Assembly (NCBI GenBank): GCA_023014485.1
Contig: JAJOZX010002361.1
Span: forward strand, 534,001 to 598,000
Direction: 5' to 3'
Length of the DNA: 64,000 bases
DNA from: Bathynomus jamesi
Lineage: Eukaryota > Arthropoda > Malacostraca > Isopoda > Cirolanidae
Positions 21,121-32,999 of the stretch are shown in pieces (the stretch's first letter is position 1; each line of letters opens with the position of its first letter). The notes under the pieces were generated by a model that saw nothing but the letters and a program-made list of their open reading frames with translations, was not told the DNA's origin and searched no databases. The position numbers were made by a program, and so were the translations under genes.

Positions 21121-21471
21121 AGAGCCCAGTAAAGCCTAAAGCTTAAGGGCCAAATTAAATAGAAAAAATAGTCGAGCTTCACAATTATTTATGTCATTGT
21201 AAATTGTAAAACCAATGTATGGTACAAAGTAAAGGTCAATGAGTTCCCACACGATCTTTTGTAAGTACGGGGTCCGAATGTCAATAGATATCGTAGCTGA
21301 GTTCAGACCCATTGCTCCCACCCTCCCATTGCTCGATTCCCTCTACTTTTACAGAACGAGAGAAGTGAGAAGTCGGGGAACCATCATGATCACTTCAACT
21401 CAGCTTTCCGACATGGAACCATTTGCTATTTGTATGGTGGCGAACGAAACTCTTTTTATATCTTTGTGGGG

Positions 21472-21514
<43 letters not shown>

Positions 21515-21516
21515 AT
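21121..21516. other. No gene seen; (CA)n(AT)n at right
   Basis: Non-coding. A (CA)n-(AT)n compound tract at 21474-21514 abuts SINE copy 2. Confidence 0.5.
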
Positions 21517-21802
21517 GCGCCTCGGTGGTGTAGTGGTTAGCGTCGCTGACTACGAATCCATCGGCCACGGGATCGAGACCCGGTGACGGCAGCCGACACG
21601 CAGCAAAACCCAACTGTTCATCCTTCCACACAATAAAGAAAGCGGTTGGTAGATAAATGGGTATCCTGGGTGGCCTAGTGGTTAAGACGCTGGACTGCTG
21701 GTGGGGCGTGGTTCGGATTTCACGTTAAACTGTGGGTCTAAGGTGGAGTGAAAAGCTTGACCTTCGTCAGAATGAACAATTCGGGCGGAAACTAACCAAA
21801 GG

Positions 21803-21805
<3 letters not shown>
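21517..21805 (+). repeat. Composite tRNA-type SINE, copy 2
   Basis: Two tRNA-like heads are about 145 bp apart: GTGTAGTGGTTAGCGTC with GGATCGAGACC, and GGCCTAGTGGTTAAGAC with GGTTCGGATTTCAC. The tail is truncated at an (AT)n tract. Its sequence matches copy 1 closely in opposite orientation. Confidence 0.82.
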
Positions 21806-21837
<32 letters not shown>

Positions 21838-22150
21838 ATACCTCATCAGTAATTTCTTAATTTCTCCTTTTTTCCCCTTGTTATTCCATCTTCTCCCCTG
21901 TTCACAAGCAATTTCTTTTTCATTAATGCAAATAAAAGAAACCCTCGCAACATTCTCATCTACCTCCGCTTGTCTTCTACTGCAAATCTACTCCGAATTA
22001 TTAACCGTCTTCTCCCCAACAATCAGGCGAATAGCGTGTGGCTGTTAATTTCCATGTTAAAGTTCGCTTGGGAGGTAATTTTACCTTTTTCGTTATAACT
22101 TCTTTCCCTGCGATACGAATTTCTCATTTCTTATCCGTGGCTTCAGATGT

Positions 22151-22191
22151 GTGTGTGTGTGTGTGTATGTGTGTGTGTGTGTGTATGTGTG

Positions 22192-22227
<36 letters not shown>
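22151..22227. repeat. Imperfect (GT)n microsatellite
   Basis: GT dinucleotides interrupted by AT and GGTTT. Confidence 0.95.
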
Positions 22228-22334
22228 ACCAATGTACATATAGTTAAAATGGGAAAGAGAAAAGGGCACTTCTCGTAACATATATACTGTAGAGTTTTAT
22301 ACGTTTGTAATTATTATTCAAATTACATTATATA

Positions 22335-23358
22335 CAGGGTGTTAATTTTATTAGTTAATCCAAGGAAATGCAAATAAAAAACTAAATAAAAAAGGAACTA
22401 TAAATCAGAGGTACACGAAATTTAGTGATATGAGAACCAAGCCATCTTAAAGTGCTAGCCTAGCCTAACCCTTAGGCTGTAAAGGTGGCGTTATGGTTGG
22501 TATTCGTTCTGGAAACTTATGTGGATACTGTATCCTTCAGCGTACCCTGTGAAAGTGGGAGTGAAAGTTTTGGAGCAGAAAACGTTCCTAACAAACTTGG
22601 AATATAGGAGGTCGTTCAGCAGTCCCGAAAAGCAGGAAGTGTCATGGAGCAAAAGCGCAAATGAACATCGACCGTGGTTACAAAAGAGACAATCCGTAAC
22701 TTGCAGGACGTAGTACAATGCAGTTCTTCCAGATCTCTTCCCTAACTGTCGTAGCAAACGGGAATGGCATTAAAAAGTTGAACCAAAGCAGTGAAATAAT
22801 TGAAGTTGCACCCATATAGGGTACATGTGATGTAGGAAATCTGCTCACCAGAGAGTGAAAGGCGGTTCGCATATTGTCAGTGATTTCTTCAAATTGTGGA
22901 ATAACAGCCTAACATCTCGGATGTTGGGGTGTCTTACCTCACCGGATATATGAATGCACAGAATACGCGTACTGTATATGGTCCACAGATAACCCACACC
23001 ATTCATAAAACCTCACTTCATCCCGAGAAGGTCGGAGTGTGGTGTGCCATTTCGAGTTGTCGGAGTATGGGATCGATCTTCTTCCACAACACGATTACGT
23101 CGGGAAGTTACAGTGACATCATACACGAGTTCCTGATTTAACACACACGTCTCATCAAGCAGTGGCAGAGTTGGAATACATTTTCGGTGACTGCATAATT
23201 TCTAATGGAATATAGCCTTCACGCTCACCTGATTTATCATCACCGCATTGCTTCTTGTGGGGGCTACATTAAAGACCAGGTATATGCGAACAATCTCTTA
23301 CATTCTGGAAGAGTTACAACAAACCATTATCAGTGACAACATTCAATCAGAGGCGCAC
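22335..23358 (+). pseudogene. Mariner-like element remnant
   Basis: A CAGGGTGTTAATTTT start follows TA. Transposase pieces read plus in shifting frames: GSVMEQKRK and ETIRNLQDVV (DNA-binding domain), then TGYMNAQNTR, HTIHKTSLHPEKVGVWCAIS and FFHNTITSGSYSDIIHEFLI. These parallel the HLNGAVNNQN and LHSPKVTVWCAVG blocks of the intact transposase at 1489-2580. The right TIR is missing, replaced by a LINE fragment. Confidence 0.75.
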
Positions 23359-23565
23359 CAACAAAACAAAAACAAAAACCTTCATTCAGAAAAATAATAC
23401 AAGTGACGGAGCTTTACAATATTTTTCAGTATTTTTCTGTACAGTTTTGATATTTGATATGTCAATAGAATATTCACAGTATTCTAATCTGAATATGTCG
23501 TTGGAAGCATGAAAGCTTTTTTGGCAAAATTAATGGGATTCAGTTTATTTATTAAATGAGGGAAG
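23359..23565 (-). mobile_element. LINE family A 3' UTR fragment
   Basis: The block around CTGAATATGTCGTTGGAAGC matches the family A 3' UTR (see 630-660). It ends on the left in an AAAC-rich tail. The next LINE copy's (AAT)n tail follows directly, so two 3' ends are nested. Confidence 0.6.
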
Positions 23566-23590
23566 TAATAATAATAATAATAATAATAGC

Positions 23591-23631
<41 letters not shown>

Positions 23632-24274
23632 TCTTTATTCAGAAAGCACACATTACATAACATATACATCACATCCATAAAGGTTTACGCACTTTTGGCA
23701 TTAACGTTTAATTTTGTATTTTTAGTGGCAAGTAGTTTAATTACAGTATTCTTATTTGGATATGCCGTTGGGAAGCATGACGACGCCTTTTCAGGCAAAA
23801 GTCTTTGAGATTCATTTCTATTTTTACGAAGGAAAATAAGAAATGTAAATAGAATTTGTGGAAAATAAAATAAAGTTGCATTTAGTTAATTCTGTCATTA
23901 CGAATGAAAATTAAAATAAACTTCGAAATAATAGAAAAGGAAGTGTAAACAATATATATATATGATATGATAATAGAAATAATAGAAAAGAAAAATGGTA
24001 AACAATACGGTAAACAGAACATGTTGAAATACCAATAATAATTCATTTCTAATATTACAAATTAGAAATGATGATACAATCTTAAAGTTACAAAAATACA
24101 GATAAATGAGGCATATTACAACTATGGCGTAATATAATGGAAACTTTTAACATATAATTTATATAACTTGTGATTGCACCCAATTTAAAAGTGTGAATTT
24201 TGAATATATAGTAGGTGATTTTATTGCTTAGTAATATTTACAAGTTGCAATATATATATATATATATATATATC

Positions 24275-24342
<68 letters not shown>

Positions 24343-25270
24343 GCATACACTAATATAAGTTAATAAAGTGTTTCTTTAGTGAGTTAATTAATGATAGTGC
24401 TTGTCTGATATCTATAGATATAGCGTTCCAGATATCTGCCCCTTTGTAGGAGAGAATATTTCCTGCAATTTACATTGAATAATTTGGTTTATGTATGAGA
24501 TCATAGGAAAGCCGAGTATTATGATTATGGTTGGTCTGATGGGGGTGATCGCCCTGTGAATGGGCGAAGTATAGTTTCTATTATTAGCAACTTAGCAATA
24601 CATATTGATACCGACAGTAAGTTTATACAAGTCATTCAGTTTTAGAATACCTAAATTTCTGAACATTGGAGAGGTATGAGATTGCCTGTTATCATTGTTT
24701 TACGGAGTTCGTAATTCTTTGTACTACCCCATGCTCTGATTTTACATTGTAAGTATGGATGAATAAATGAGTAATACAGTGTGATAAGAGTATTTTGGGG
24801 AATTGTTTTTTTGAGTTTGAATATTATGTAGAGAAATCGAAATATTTTCGATTTGATATGTTGTGTGTAACTTTGGAAATTTAATCTCTCACCCAACTTC
24901 ATGCCAACATCTGCAACTTCACTTATTTTTGCAAGAGGAGTGTTTCCAATAATTGATGGAGTATGCGCGATTACAGGTTTTTAGTTACAATCATAATGTT
25001 GTTGATCTATAAAAATCATTTACACGCATTAAGAAAAGTAAGAGTCCAAGGATAGATCCTTGTGGAACCACACTTTCTAATACAGCATATTCTGATGAAA
25101 TGTCATTTACTTTAACATACTGGTGACGATTAGAGAGATATGACTTAAACTAATTTAGCATATTTCCCCTTATGCCATATGTGTTTAATTTATCTAGTAA
25201 GATATCGTGCGAGAGCGTATCAAAGGCTTTCGACAGGCCAAGGAAAACTAAAATTGTGGAATTTTTGTAG
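23566..25270 (-). mobile_element. LINE family A copy 2
   Basis: The minus-strand order is an RT palm piece (LSKAFDTLSHDILLDKLN, VVPQGSILGLLLF at about 25030-25240), an internal deletion removing the catalytic FADD region, KLGERLNFQSYTQHIKSKIF and TIPQNTLITLYYSFIHPYLQ (24651-24902), the C-terminal part near 24360-24500, and a 3' UTR with (ATT)n tail at 23566-23631. (AT)n expansion occupies 24250-24340. Frames are broken. Confidence 0.8.
24250..24340. repeat. Long (AT)n tract inside a LINE 3' UTR
   Basis: A TA run with two phase breaks. It lies where copy 1 has only a short TATATGTGTGTG stretch, so it expanded within the element. Confidence 0.9.
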
Positions 25271-25299
25271 TTTAGGTTTTTATAGATATTTCCAAAATA

Positions 25300-26190
25300 T
25301 CAAGATTTCCATTCATATTATTTAAACTATAAAAAACTTCCTCAAAACGCACTCCCTACTCTATATTATTCCTTCATCCATCCACATTTATTATACTGAA
25401 TTATAACATGGAGTAGCTCAAAGAGATATATAAAACATCCTTTGAAGTGATTCATAAAAAGTGTTTGCAAACTTTCTCAAATAATGGTAACAGATAACCT
25501 GGTAACCTGGTAGAAGTTCCGTGAGTCGGTCTCTCTTCATACGAAGATAGAGGAGCGAGTTACTACTCTCTTGCGATCTTCATCGCACACTCGGCTCATT
25601 AGACTAAGTTACACTTCCCCAATGTTTAAAGCGCTAAATATTTTAAAACGAAATGACTTTACAAATTCAGTGTTGCTGTTAATACTCGTATGTTGAAAGT
25701 CATCGATAAAAATCACACTCATCATCCATTTAAAGAGCAATCCTCCCCTCATCAAGAGATTTTATACACAAACCAAACTATACAATGGAAACTGCAGATG
25801 TATGGAATTCAAAGGAGCAGATGTATGGAATGCAATTCCTATAAATATTAGACAGGCTTCATCACTAAATGTATTCCTCAAATCACTGAAGAACTATTTC
25901 ATAAGTTCCTATTGATGTATAACTTCATTATTGTCATTATTACCACAGTAAGTAAGTATCCATTTTATAATTAATTATTATATATTTCATTGTTTATTAG
26001 TTGTCCATTCCTTATCCTTATTTTCAATATTATTTCGCTGTTATTCATTCTTCCTCTTCATTTCTAGATCAGCAAAAGTATTGTTATTGACTTCTATTTT
26101 TATTTTATTGGTTTTTATAATTATCTCTATGATTAATATTAGTTTTTATAATTATCTTTATGATTAACACTCTGCGTACTGTTAGATCCG
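25300..26190 (+). pseudogene. LINE family A copy 3, RT C-terminus
   Basis: Plus-strand pieces read LPQNALPTLYYSFIHPHLLY, SPMFKALNILKRNDF and, before the stop at about 25917, ADVWNAIPINIRQASSLNVF. It points away from copy 2, so the two copies are arranged in inverted orientation with their 5' breaks adjacent. The 3' UTR is AT-rich and indistinct at its end. Confidence 0.75.
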
Positions 26191-26284
26191 TAAATGAAAT
26201 CATTGAATCTCAAAATCCAATGAATAGCAACCCACTCGTATGTGTCAGTAGATACATTCTTAACGAGAGACACAATAACGGAAA

Positions 26285-27440
26285 CATTTATTTTGAATTT
26301 GAATATTAGAAGCATTCCAAATCACTTTGATGAGTTGACGGCCAATCTAAAATTGTTACAGTATAAATTCACGTGTATTATATTGATCGAGATCTGGTTA
26401 AATTAAAATAATAATTAATTTTTTAATATAGCACAGGCTACACGAGCAACAATATATGTAGAAATAATAACAGAGGCGGCGGAATAAGCATTTTTATAGA
26501 CACTAATCATAAAAATAAAAGTATTGAACTAAATGATCATTCTGAAACTCTAACAGTTGAGGTGTCTATAAATAACACTTCCTATTCAATATTAGGCATC
26601 TACCAACCACCAAATGGTAACTTGCCAACGTTTATTGAGACCATAGATACAACTTTAACTTCTAATCACATCAACAATAACTGCATCATTGCGAGAGATT
26701 TAAACATCGATTTCACTAAAATAAACTCTAAAAATAATGCTAATGTCTTGTACAATCTCTTCACTGCAAATGGCTTTAATTTAGCTATAAGTAAGCCGAC
26801 AAGACAACGTAGCACCATAGAAAACTCCACTTTATTAGACCAAATCTGGGTATGATCTTCCCTTGGTTGTATGTCAGGTATATTCAGGGCCTGAGTTGTA
26901 AAAAATTAACATCCGGTACGGCATACCGGTTCGTACCGCCTCAACTCAAGCCCTGATTATGCTGACTAAACATAAAAATTGTATGTAGTATCTATCAAAC
27001 AAGTGTACTAATATAGAGGCTTATATGTGTTCTGGCTATTTTCTAAAGTGCACTCAATAGCAGAGATGCAGTAATTACAATAATTGCTATACCACAAAGA
27101 GAAACCAACGCCATGAGGCGAGTGTACTTCCTGTAATGGAAGTTCCCAAAGACGGCTTACTAGTATCAGCCGGAACGCATGTGCTTGAGCAGTATAACAA
27201 CCGGTACGATTTATTAGAAAAAATTAACAACCGGTACGGCGCACCGGTTCATACCGCTTCAACTCAAGCCCTGGGTATACTCCTATTACATATTACGGAT
27301 CATCTGTCCACATACACAATGCTAATTAACCATTTACAAATAAAGGAGAATATAAAAATTGACTATATAGACCCAACAACTATAATAATAAATTTAAATT
27401 TATCAGAGAAGTATCAAGTTTTGACTGATCGGGAATAAAT
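26285..27440 (+). pseudogene. LINE endonuclease (APE-type) domain, split by a MITE
   Basis: LNLNIRSIPNHFDELTANLK starts an apurinic-type endonuclease. ILGIYQPPNG, IIARDLNIDFTKIN (the GDLN block, with Ala-Arg for Gly) and ENSTLLDQIWV follow. The terminal ITDHLSTYTMLINH (the SDH block) appears after the 389-bp MITE at 26885-27273. An in-frame stop after EIWLN and other changes make it non-functional. It matches family A and could be the 5' part of the RT fragment at 33000, separated by the CR1-like insertion. Confidence 0.75.
26885..27273. mobile_element. hAT-like MITE with repeated termini
   Basis: The ends are CAGGGCCTGAGTTG and, complemented, CAGGGCTTGAGTTG. The 8-bp flanks are GGTATATT (26877-26884) and GGTATACT (27274-27281), one difference. 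The last ~55 bp (27219-27273) recurs as a direct repeat at 26895-26955, including CGGTACGGC and ACCGGTTC palindromic cores. Confidence 0.88.
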
Positions 27441-27759
27441 TATTCTAATAAATAAATAAATTATGCTCATTTTCTTATAAAGTCGAAACTCGTGTTAAAA
27501 TTATAACAACCATTCGTCAGCCAGACTCTGTACTGAACGGACGCATTTCCTGAGCTCTCTGATATTGCTTCTACTTTTGCATATTGCTAATAACTTTACT
27601 TTTGGAAAGTTTTGAATTTTAAATACTTGCGTTTATATTCACATTGTTATAGTTAAGTAATTGAATATTAGTGGTTTTTAGCGATTTAAAAGTTTTCATA
27701 GCGTGCCGGCTTAATTTAACTTATACTTGTAACTGTTGTAAACTAATTTAACTTGCGCG

Positions 27760-28683
27760 ATGCCGTCGTGGAAAGCGTCGTGTGTTAGGTGTGGGGTAAA
27801 CCGGTGGTATACGGATTTTAAAGATTATAACGGCGGTCCTATGGCGATTACGGAGAGAGCAGTTTGTTTCTTTCGCGATTTAAGGGAGGAAATATTTGAC
27901 ATAAAACGCAGTGTACGTGAGGTAACGGAAAGACTTGCAACTCTTGATGAGGGCAGGGGTAGGGCTACGGTTGACGAAAGCCGAACCAATACTAACGTTG
28001 AAGACGTTAGTAATTTGAAGGGTGAGGTGCGTATCCTAGTTTCTAGTTTAGGTAGCTTATCGGGAAAGTTGGATAGAGTTGAGGAAGGGGTTAAGGTTGG
28101 TCCGAGATTAGTAGATGGGGAGGGATTTAGAGAAGTTAAGGGTGGAGCTAGGCCGCGTACGTTAGGTGATAGGAATCCCCCTCCTATCGAGGTTTCGAAC
28201 CCTTTCGCCCATTTGGAAAGGGACGTGAATGAGGGGGAAACTATTTTAATTGGGGACTCTTTAGTGCGCCATATGGACACAGAGTTCGTTGAACGGCATC
28301 CAACCAAGAGGAGGAGGGTCTGTCTCCCAGGGGCCAGGGTTGACAGAGTTAGAGACGAAGTGGATAGGATTGACGTTGCCTCCCGTCACTCGATGTTGGT
28401 GACGATGGTAGGGGGCAACGACTCGTATAGGCCCGATACGAGAGTGCCTGACCTTTTGGAGAGATATAGGGGGTTAATTAGATCCCTAAAGGCGAGGTCA
28501 GAAAGGTCTTTAGTTCTAGGTATTACCCCTAGGCACGGGTTGGGTCTTAGGATTACGTCTAAAACGATATTTTTGAATACTAAATTAGAAGAGATTTGTG
28601 CTGAGGAAAATGTACCCATCGTAAAGCTGTGGTTAGAATTCAGTGATCCCATCCTTTTTATAAAAGATGGGGGTGCATTTTAA
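27760..28683 (+). CDS. CR1-like ORF1 with SGNH/GDSL esterase domain, C-terminus frameshifted
   Basis: This 307-residue product resembles LINE ORF1 proteins of CR1 type, thought to aid RNA binding or membrane interaction. The N-terminus has CVRCGVNRWY (a CxxC pair), then a predicted coiled coil (about residues 40-125). From about residue 165 an SGNH-hydrolase fold appears: ILIGDSLVRHMD (nucleophile Ser), LPGARVDRVRDEVD and MVGGNDSYRPD (block III Asn). The frame ends in KDGGAF. One base fewer in the preceding G5 run would instead give DGVHFNEIGNARLGRLIDEN, the expected catalytic Asp-x-x-His block and tail. This copy is therefore truncated at the active-site His by a one-base insertion. Confidence 0.85.
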   Translation: MPSWKASCVRCGVNRWYTDFKDYNGGPMAITERAVCFFRDLREEIFDIKRSVREVTERLATLDEGRGRATVDESRTNTNVEDVSNLKGEVRILVSSLGSLSGKLDRVEEGVKVGPRLVDGEGFREVKGGARPRTLGDRNPPPIEVSNPFAHLERDVNEGETILIGDSLVRHMDTEFVERHPTKRRRVCLPGARVDRVRDEVDRIDVASRHSMLVTMVGGNDSYRPDTRVPDLLERYRGLIRSLKARSERSLVLGITPRHGLGLRITSKTIFLNTKLEEICAEENVPIVKLWLEFSDPILFIKDGGAF

Positions 28684-30530
28684 TGAAATAGGTAATGCTA
28701 GGCTAGGTAGGTTAATTGACGAAAACATACGAAAGCTGTATAGGTCGAAGCCTTCTTTAAACGTTGTGGGTCCGGGGAACGCGGGCCCGACGTGAAAAAT
28801 AGTTTAAAACGCCGGCCCGTGGTAAAAAATAACTTAAACGTCTTTTATTGTAACGCGCGTAGTATTAGAAATAAATTAAACGAATTTAAGGCGATAATTT
28901 ATTCCGGCAACTACGATATAGTTGCTATCACTGAAACGTGATTAAATACCGTGACTCGCGACTTGTTGGCGAACTTGATATACCGGGTTTTAAACTCTTT
29001 ACTAATGATAGGTTACATAGGATTGGTGGCGGCGTTTTGCTGTACATTCGTAATTCCCTTAGGGCTATCGAGGTTAAGATAGATTTTCTGGCAGCAATTA
29101 ATGCGATATGCGTTGAAGTTAGGGCGTGTAGTATTAGTTTTAATTTTGTTGTTGTTTATAGACCTCCCGTTCAACCCCTCGATACCGATACTAGATTTTA
29201 CTCACTTCTTGGTAACTTTATTGACAATCGGAATAGTATAATTGTCGGAGACTTTAACTGCCCTAATGTTAATTACGAGACTTTTACTGGTAATGAGGAG
29301 GGTTTGAGATTGATTGAGTTCATGGAAGATAATTTTTTAGACAGATGGTTACCAAACCAACGCGCGGTGACAATATTTTAGATTTGGTAATGACGAACAG
29401 CGAAAATATAGTCGAAGGTTTAGAAGTAGGCTAGAGTTTAGGATGTAGTGATCATCAAATTCTTAGGTTTAAGTTATTGATAGAAAACACTAAGGATAGT
29501 AACGTAATAGAAGTCCCTGATTTTCGTAGGGCCAATTTTGATAGTTTTGCGGATAGGATGAGAGTAGCGGACTGGGATAACTTATTTATGGGTAATGACA
29601 CAAATTTGCATTGGGAGGCGTTTAAAGAAAGTTTTATTAATATTGAAAGGGAGTTTATTCCTCGTAGGCCAAAAGCGCGCTAGAAATCATGGTAGGCCCA
29701 AGTGGTGGACTAGGGAAATAGGCGAGTTCATAAACGAGCGTAACAGAGCGTAAGACTTAATAAGCGCAATGGCACGGCAGCTAACTTTAATAGATATATC
29801 GAGCTTAGACGTCAGGTTAAAATATCAGTTAGGAATGCTAAGCGTAATTTAGAGATACTTATAGCTGCGGATAGTAAACATAATCCAAAAAAGTTTTTTG
29901 AATACGTCAATAATCGTAAGCCGATAAAAGATAACATAGGCCCTCTAGTGGATGTTAACGGCTCTTTGGCTTCTGACGCTCAGGCGATGGCGGGTATTTT
30001 CAATAACTTTTTTGCAACAGTTTTTACCGTAGAAGACGTAAACAATGTCCCCGACGTGGACGATATCGTTCCATTTAGTAGCGAGATTATTTTGGATGAA
30101 ATAACTGTTTACGAGGGTGAGATTGCGCATTATATCGATAGGCTAAAAGTTAGCAAGGCTCCAGGTCCTGACGCTTTTTATCCCAGACATTTGAAAGATT
30201 TGAAAGACGTTATCGTAGGCCCCTTAACGAAGATTTTTAATCAGTCACTCGAAACGGGGATTATTCCTGAAGACTTCAAATTAGCTAACGTCACGCCTAT
30301 TTTTAAAAAAGGCGACCGCGCAGTGACGCACAGTAGCTAGCAATTATAGGCCCATTAGCTTAACGTCAATTGTCGGTAAACTTTTGGAATCCGTAGTTAG
30401 GGATCGTATCATCGATCACTTAGAAAGTAGAGATTTGATTAATAGTAGTCAGCATGGGTTTCGACGCCATAGATCTTGTTTAACTAATTTGTTAGAATTT
30501 TATAACGAAATAGTGCGCGAATACGATAGG

Positions 30531-31081
30531 CAGTGGTGTAGTGCTAAATAAAGAAGTGAGAGAACGCATTTTGAAAGTGTTACTCAGATGCGGGGGGGAC
30601 AATGGCGAGCGCGGCGAGCCCATACAGCTGGGGGTCCGGGGGCACTGTAAGCCCCCCGGGAAATCTTTTGAAATCTGACCAATTTCAAGGATATTTTGAG
30701 GTCATATGCATTGGATATTAGGATATATTCCAAGGTTGAAGATGCAGTATTTCCAGTGTCATTAGATATACGACATCCAGTACGATCAATAAAAATAGCT
30801 AACAACTGGAATGATTAACTAAAAAAAAGTTAACAACTGGTACGCCGTGGTGACTGTTTCACCAGATCTTTATAGGCTAGCATTGCCTCAGTCGAAGCTA
30901 AAAGAAATGAAGCAGTTAATGATTCTTTCTCATATTTCTTCTAGGGGTGGGAATTAAAATTTCATGACGTTAGAGATTTGTAAGTTCGGATTTATTTGAA
31001 ATAGTGAGGGAACGCCGTTCCGTCTACCAAAAAAAGTAAGGGAACGCCGTTCCCACGCGTTCCCACAGCACTACACCACTG
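30531..31081. mobile_element. hAT-like MITE in CR1-like ORF2
   Basis: It has perfect 15-bp TIRs, CAGTGGTGTAGTGCT, and a perfect 8-bp duplication ACGATAGG (30523-30530, 31082-31089). Joining across it restores the RT reading around the motif-A region. Right-hand subterminal GGGAACGCCGTTCC palindromes occur three times. There is no ORF. Confidence 0.95.
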
Positions 31082-31203
31082 ACGATAGGCATAGAGCGGC
31101 TAACGTTATTTATTTAGATTATAAAAAGGCGTTTGATACAGTTCCGCATAGAAGATTAATTGCGAAAGTTAAAGCGCACGGTATACGCGGTCAGGTAGCT
31201 AAC

Positions 31204-31263
31204 TAGGATGGCCATTTAAAAAGGAGGGCACTGCGTATGTGGCCGTACGTTAACATATATATG

Positions 31264-31316
<53 letters not shown>

Positions 31317-31431
31317 AACGTACGGCCACATACGCAGTGTCCTCCTTTTTGGAAATTTGGAAATGGCCACCCTAAGGACAGATGCTCAAAAGGCGGACTG
31401 TCCGCCTAAAGCTGGACGTCTGGCCACCCTA
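31204..31431. mobile_element. hAT-like MITE with AT-looped hairpin
   Basis: The ends TAGGATGGCCA and, complemented, TAGGGTGGCCA are flanked by a perfect 8-bp duplication TAGCTAAC (31196-31203, 31432-31439). The left half is a hairpin whose ~40-bp arms (CACTGCGTATGTGGCCGTAC and its complement) enclose an (AT)n tract. An additional internal TGGCCACCCT follows, so the element may be a composite. Confidence 0.92.
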
Positions 31432-32999
31432 TAGCTAACTGGTATTAGGAATGGCTTCGTGCTAGAAGACAGAGGGTCGTTGTTAATGGTAGTGAATCGG
31501 GGTGGTTGGATGTAGGTAGCGGTGTCCCACAGGGTTCAGTGTTAGGCCCATTGCTATTCGCAATTTACATTAACGACATACAGTAGATGTAGGATTGACT
31601 AATGACGTGTCAAAATTCGCGGACGATACTAAAATAGGCGGTAAGGTTGTTAACGAGGACGATAAAAATAGGCTCCAAGACGATGGAAATAGGATTATGG
31701 AGTGGACGGATAAGTGGCAGATGCAATTTAACGTAGACAAATGTAAAGTTTTGCATATAGGTTCTCGTAACAATAATTACACGTACACGATGGATGATAG
31801 AGAGTTAGCGAGCGTTGACGAGGAAGTAGATTTAGGCGTACGCGTATCTAAGGATTTAAAAGTTAGGAACCAGTGCCTGGAGTCTTGCGCAAAAGCTAAT
31901 AGGATGTTAGGCTTCATAGCGCGTAATTTCGAATTTAAATCGAAGGATATTATATTGCCCCTTTACAAGTCCCTAGTCAGGCCTCATTTAGAATATGCCG
32001 TTCAGTTTTGGTGCTCGTATTTGCGTGAGGATATTGATAGGTTAGAAAGGGTTCAGCGTCGTGCCACGAAACTAATTCCGTCATTGCGCAACAAGCCTTA
32101 TGAATATAGGATTAAAGGGTTAGACTTGCATTCACTCGAAACTAGGAGATTAAGGGGGAGAGCTTATTGAAGTTTTCAAAATCGTTAATAACATCGATAA
32201 CGTAAATTTTGACAAACTCTTCACTTTCGATAATAGCAATACTCGTAATAACGGATTTAAGTTGCGTGGCAGACGTTTCATTACTAATATCGCTAAAAAC
32301 TTCTTTACGTTTAAAGTAATTGATAAATGGAATAATCTTCCCGCGCCCGTCGTTCACTCTACCAGCGTTAATATGTTTAAGAACCGTTTAGATAGGCATT
32401 TTAAAAATATTAACGTTGTTTAAAATAAAAAACAATTAGTAACAGGAGCTCTGGCGGTGATGGTTGAGGATGAGTCTTCTGTTGATTAATGCCAGCTTGT
32501 GACATGCCAGCGTGTGATGCCAGCAATAAAATTTAAAAAAAAATTAGACTAACACGAACGTAGATGTAGCTCCTAGAGTAAACTAACCCATTTTTTGTTA
32601 TACTCTACCTACTATTTTTTTTTTTAATCCTCTCCTTACTTGCATGTCTGTAACTCTCTTTACTTGCATGTCTGTAGTTTGCATGGTATGACAGTGAGTT
32701 AAGACTGTGTTTGCATGGTTTGTAAGCGTTCTTATTTTACTTCTTTTCATCTTTCACCCCTCTCCTATTCTCTTCGACTATTTTTCCGACTTGTCGGCAG
32801 TGGCCGGCGGATGATGATGGGGAGTCTTTCTTTCTCTTTTTCTGAATGAGTGTTAACCCAGGAATGATAGGTTTTGCTACTTACTTAACCCCTTATTCTC
32901 CTCTTTTAACCCCCCCCTTTTTCCTTTCTCTCGGGCTAACCTTAGAGTGAATCTTAGGGTCTTTGTTAGCCTTAGCTTCTGTAGATCTGTAGATCACTC

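Larger units (their letters stand above)
28823..32421 (+). pseudogene. CR1-like ORF2 (endonuclease plus reverse transcriptase), broken
   Basis: Endonuclease blocks are NVFYCNARSIRNKLNEFKAI, IVAITET followed by TGA where Trp is expected, GGGVLLYIRNSLRAIEVKID, VVVYRPPV, IIVGDFNCPNV and CSDHQILRF. RT blocks are SKAPGPDAFYPRHLKDL, VTPIFKKGDR, NYRPISLTSIVGKLLESVVR, QHGFRRHRSC, VIYLDYKKAFDTVPH (motif A), [20 protein letters not shown] (motif B), KFADDTKIGG (motif C intact) and the C-terminal HRRATKLIPSLRNKPYE-type sequence. The longest open stretch is 31595-32170. Several frameshifts, stops and two MITEs break it. Confidence 0.9.
27460..32995 (+). mobile_element. CR1-like LINE, nearly full length
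   Basis: It has a 5' region, ORF1 with an esterase-like domain (27760-28683), a broken ORF2 (28823-32421) with endonuclease and RT, and a long 3' UTR. The end shows two perfect tandem TGTAGATC octamers (32980-32995), reminiscent of the short 3' octamer repeats of CR1. Two hAT-like MITEs (30531-31081, 31204-31431) interrupt ORF2. The exact 5' border is uncertain. Family A LINE sequence lies on both sides, so this element probably inserted into it. Confidence 0.85.

Noticed and set aside
27825..28307. Minus-strand ORF opposite CR1-like ORF1
   Set aside because: Shadow of the clearly coding plus strand; no recognisable motif.
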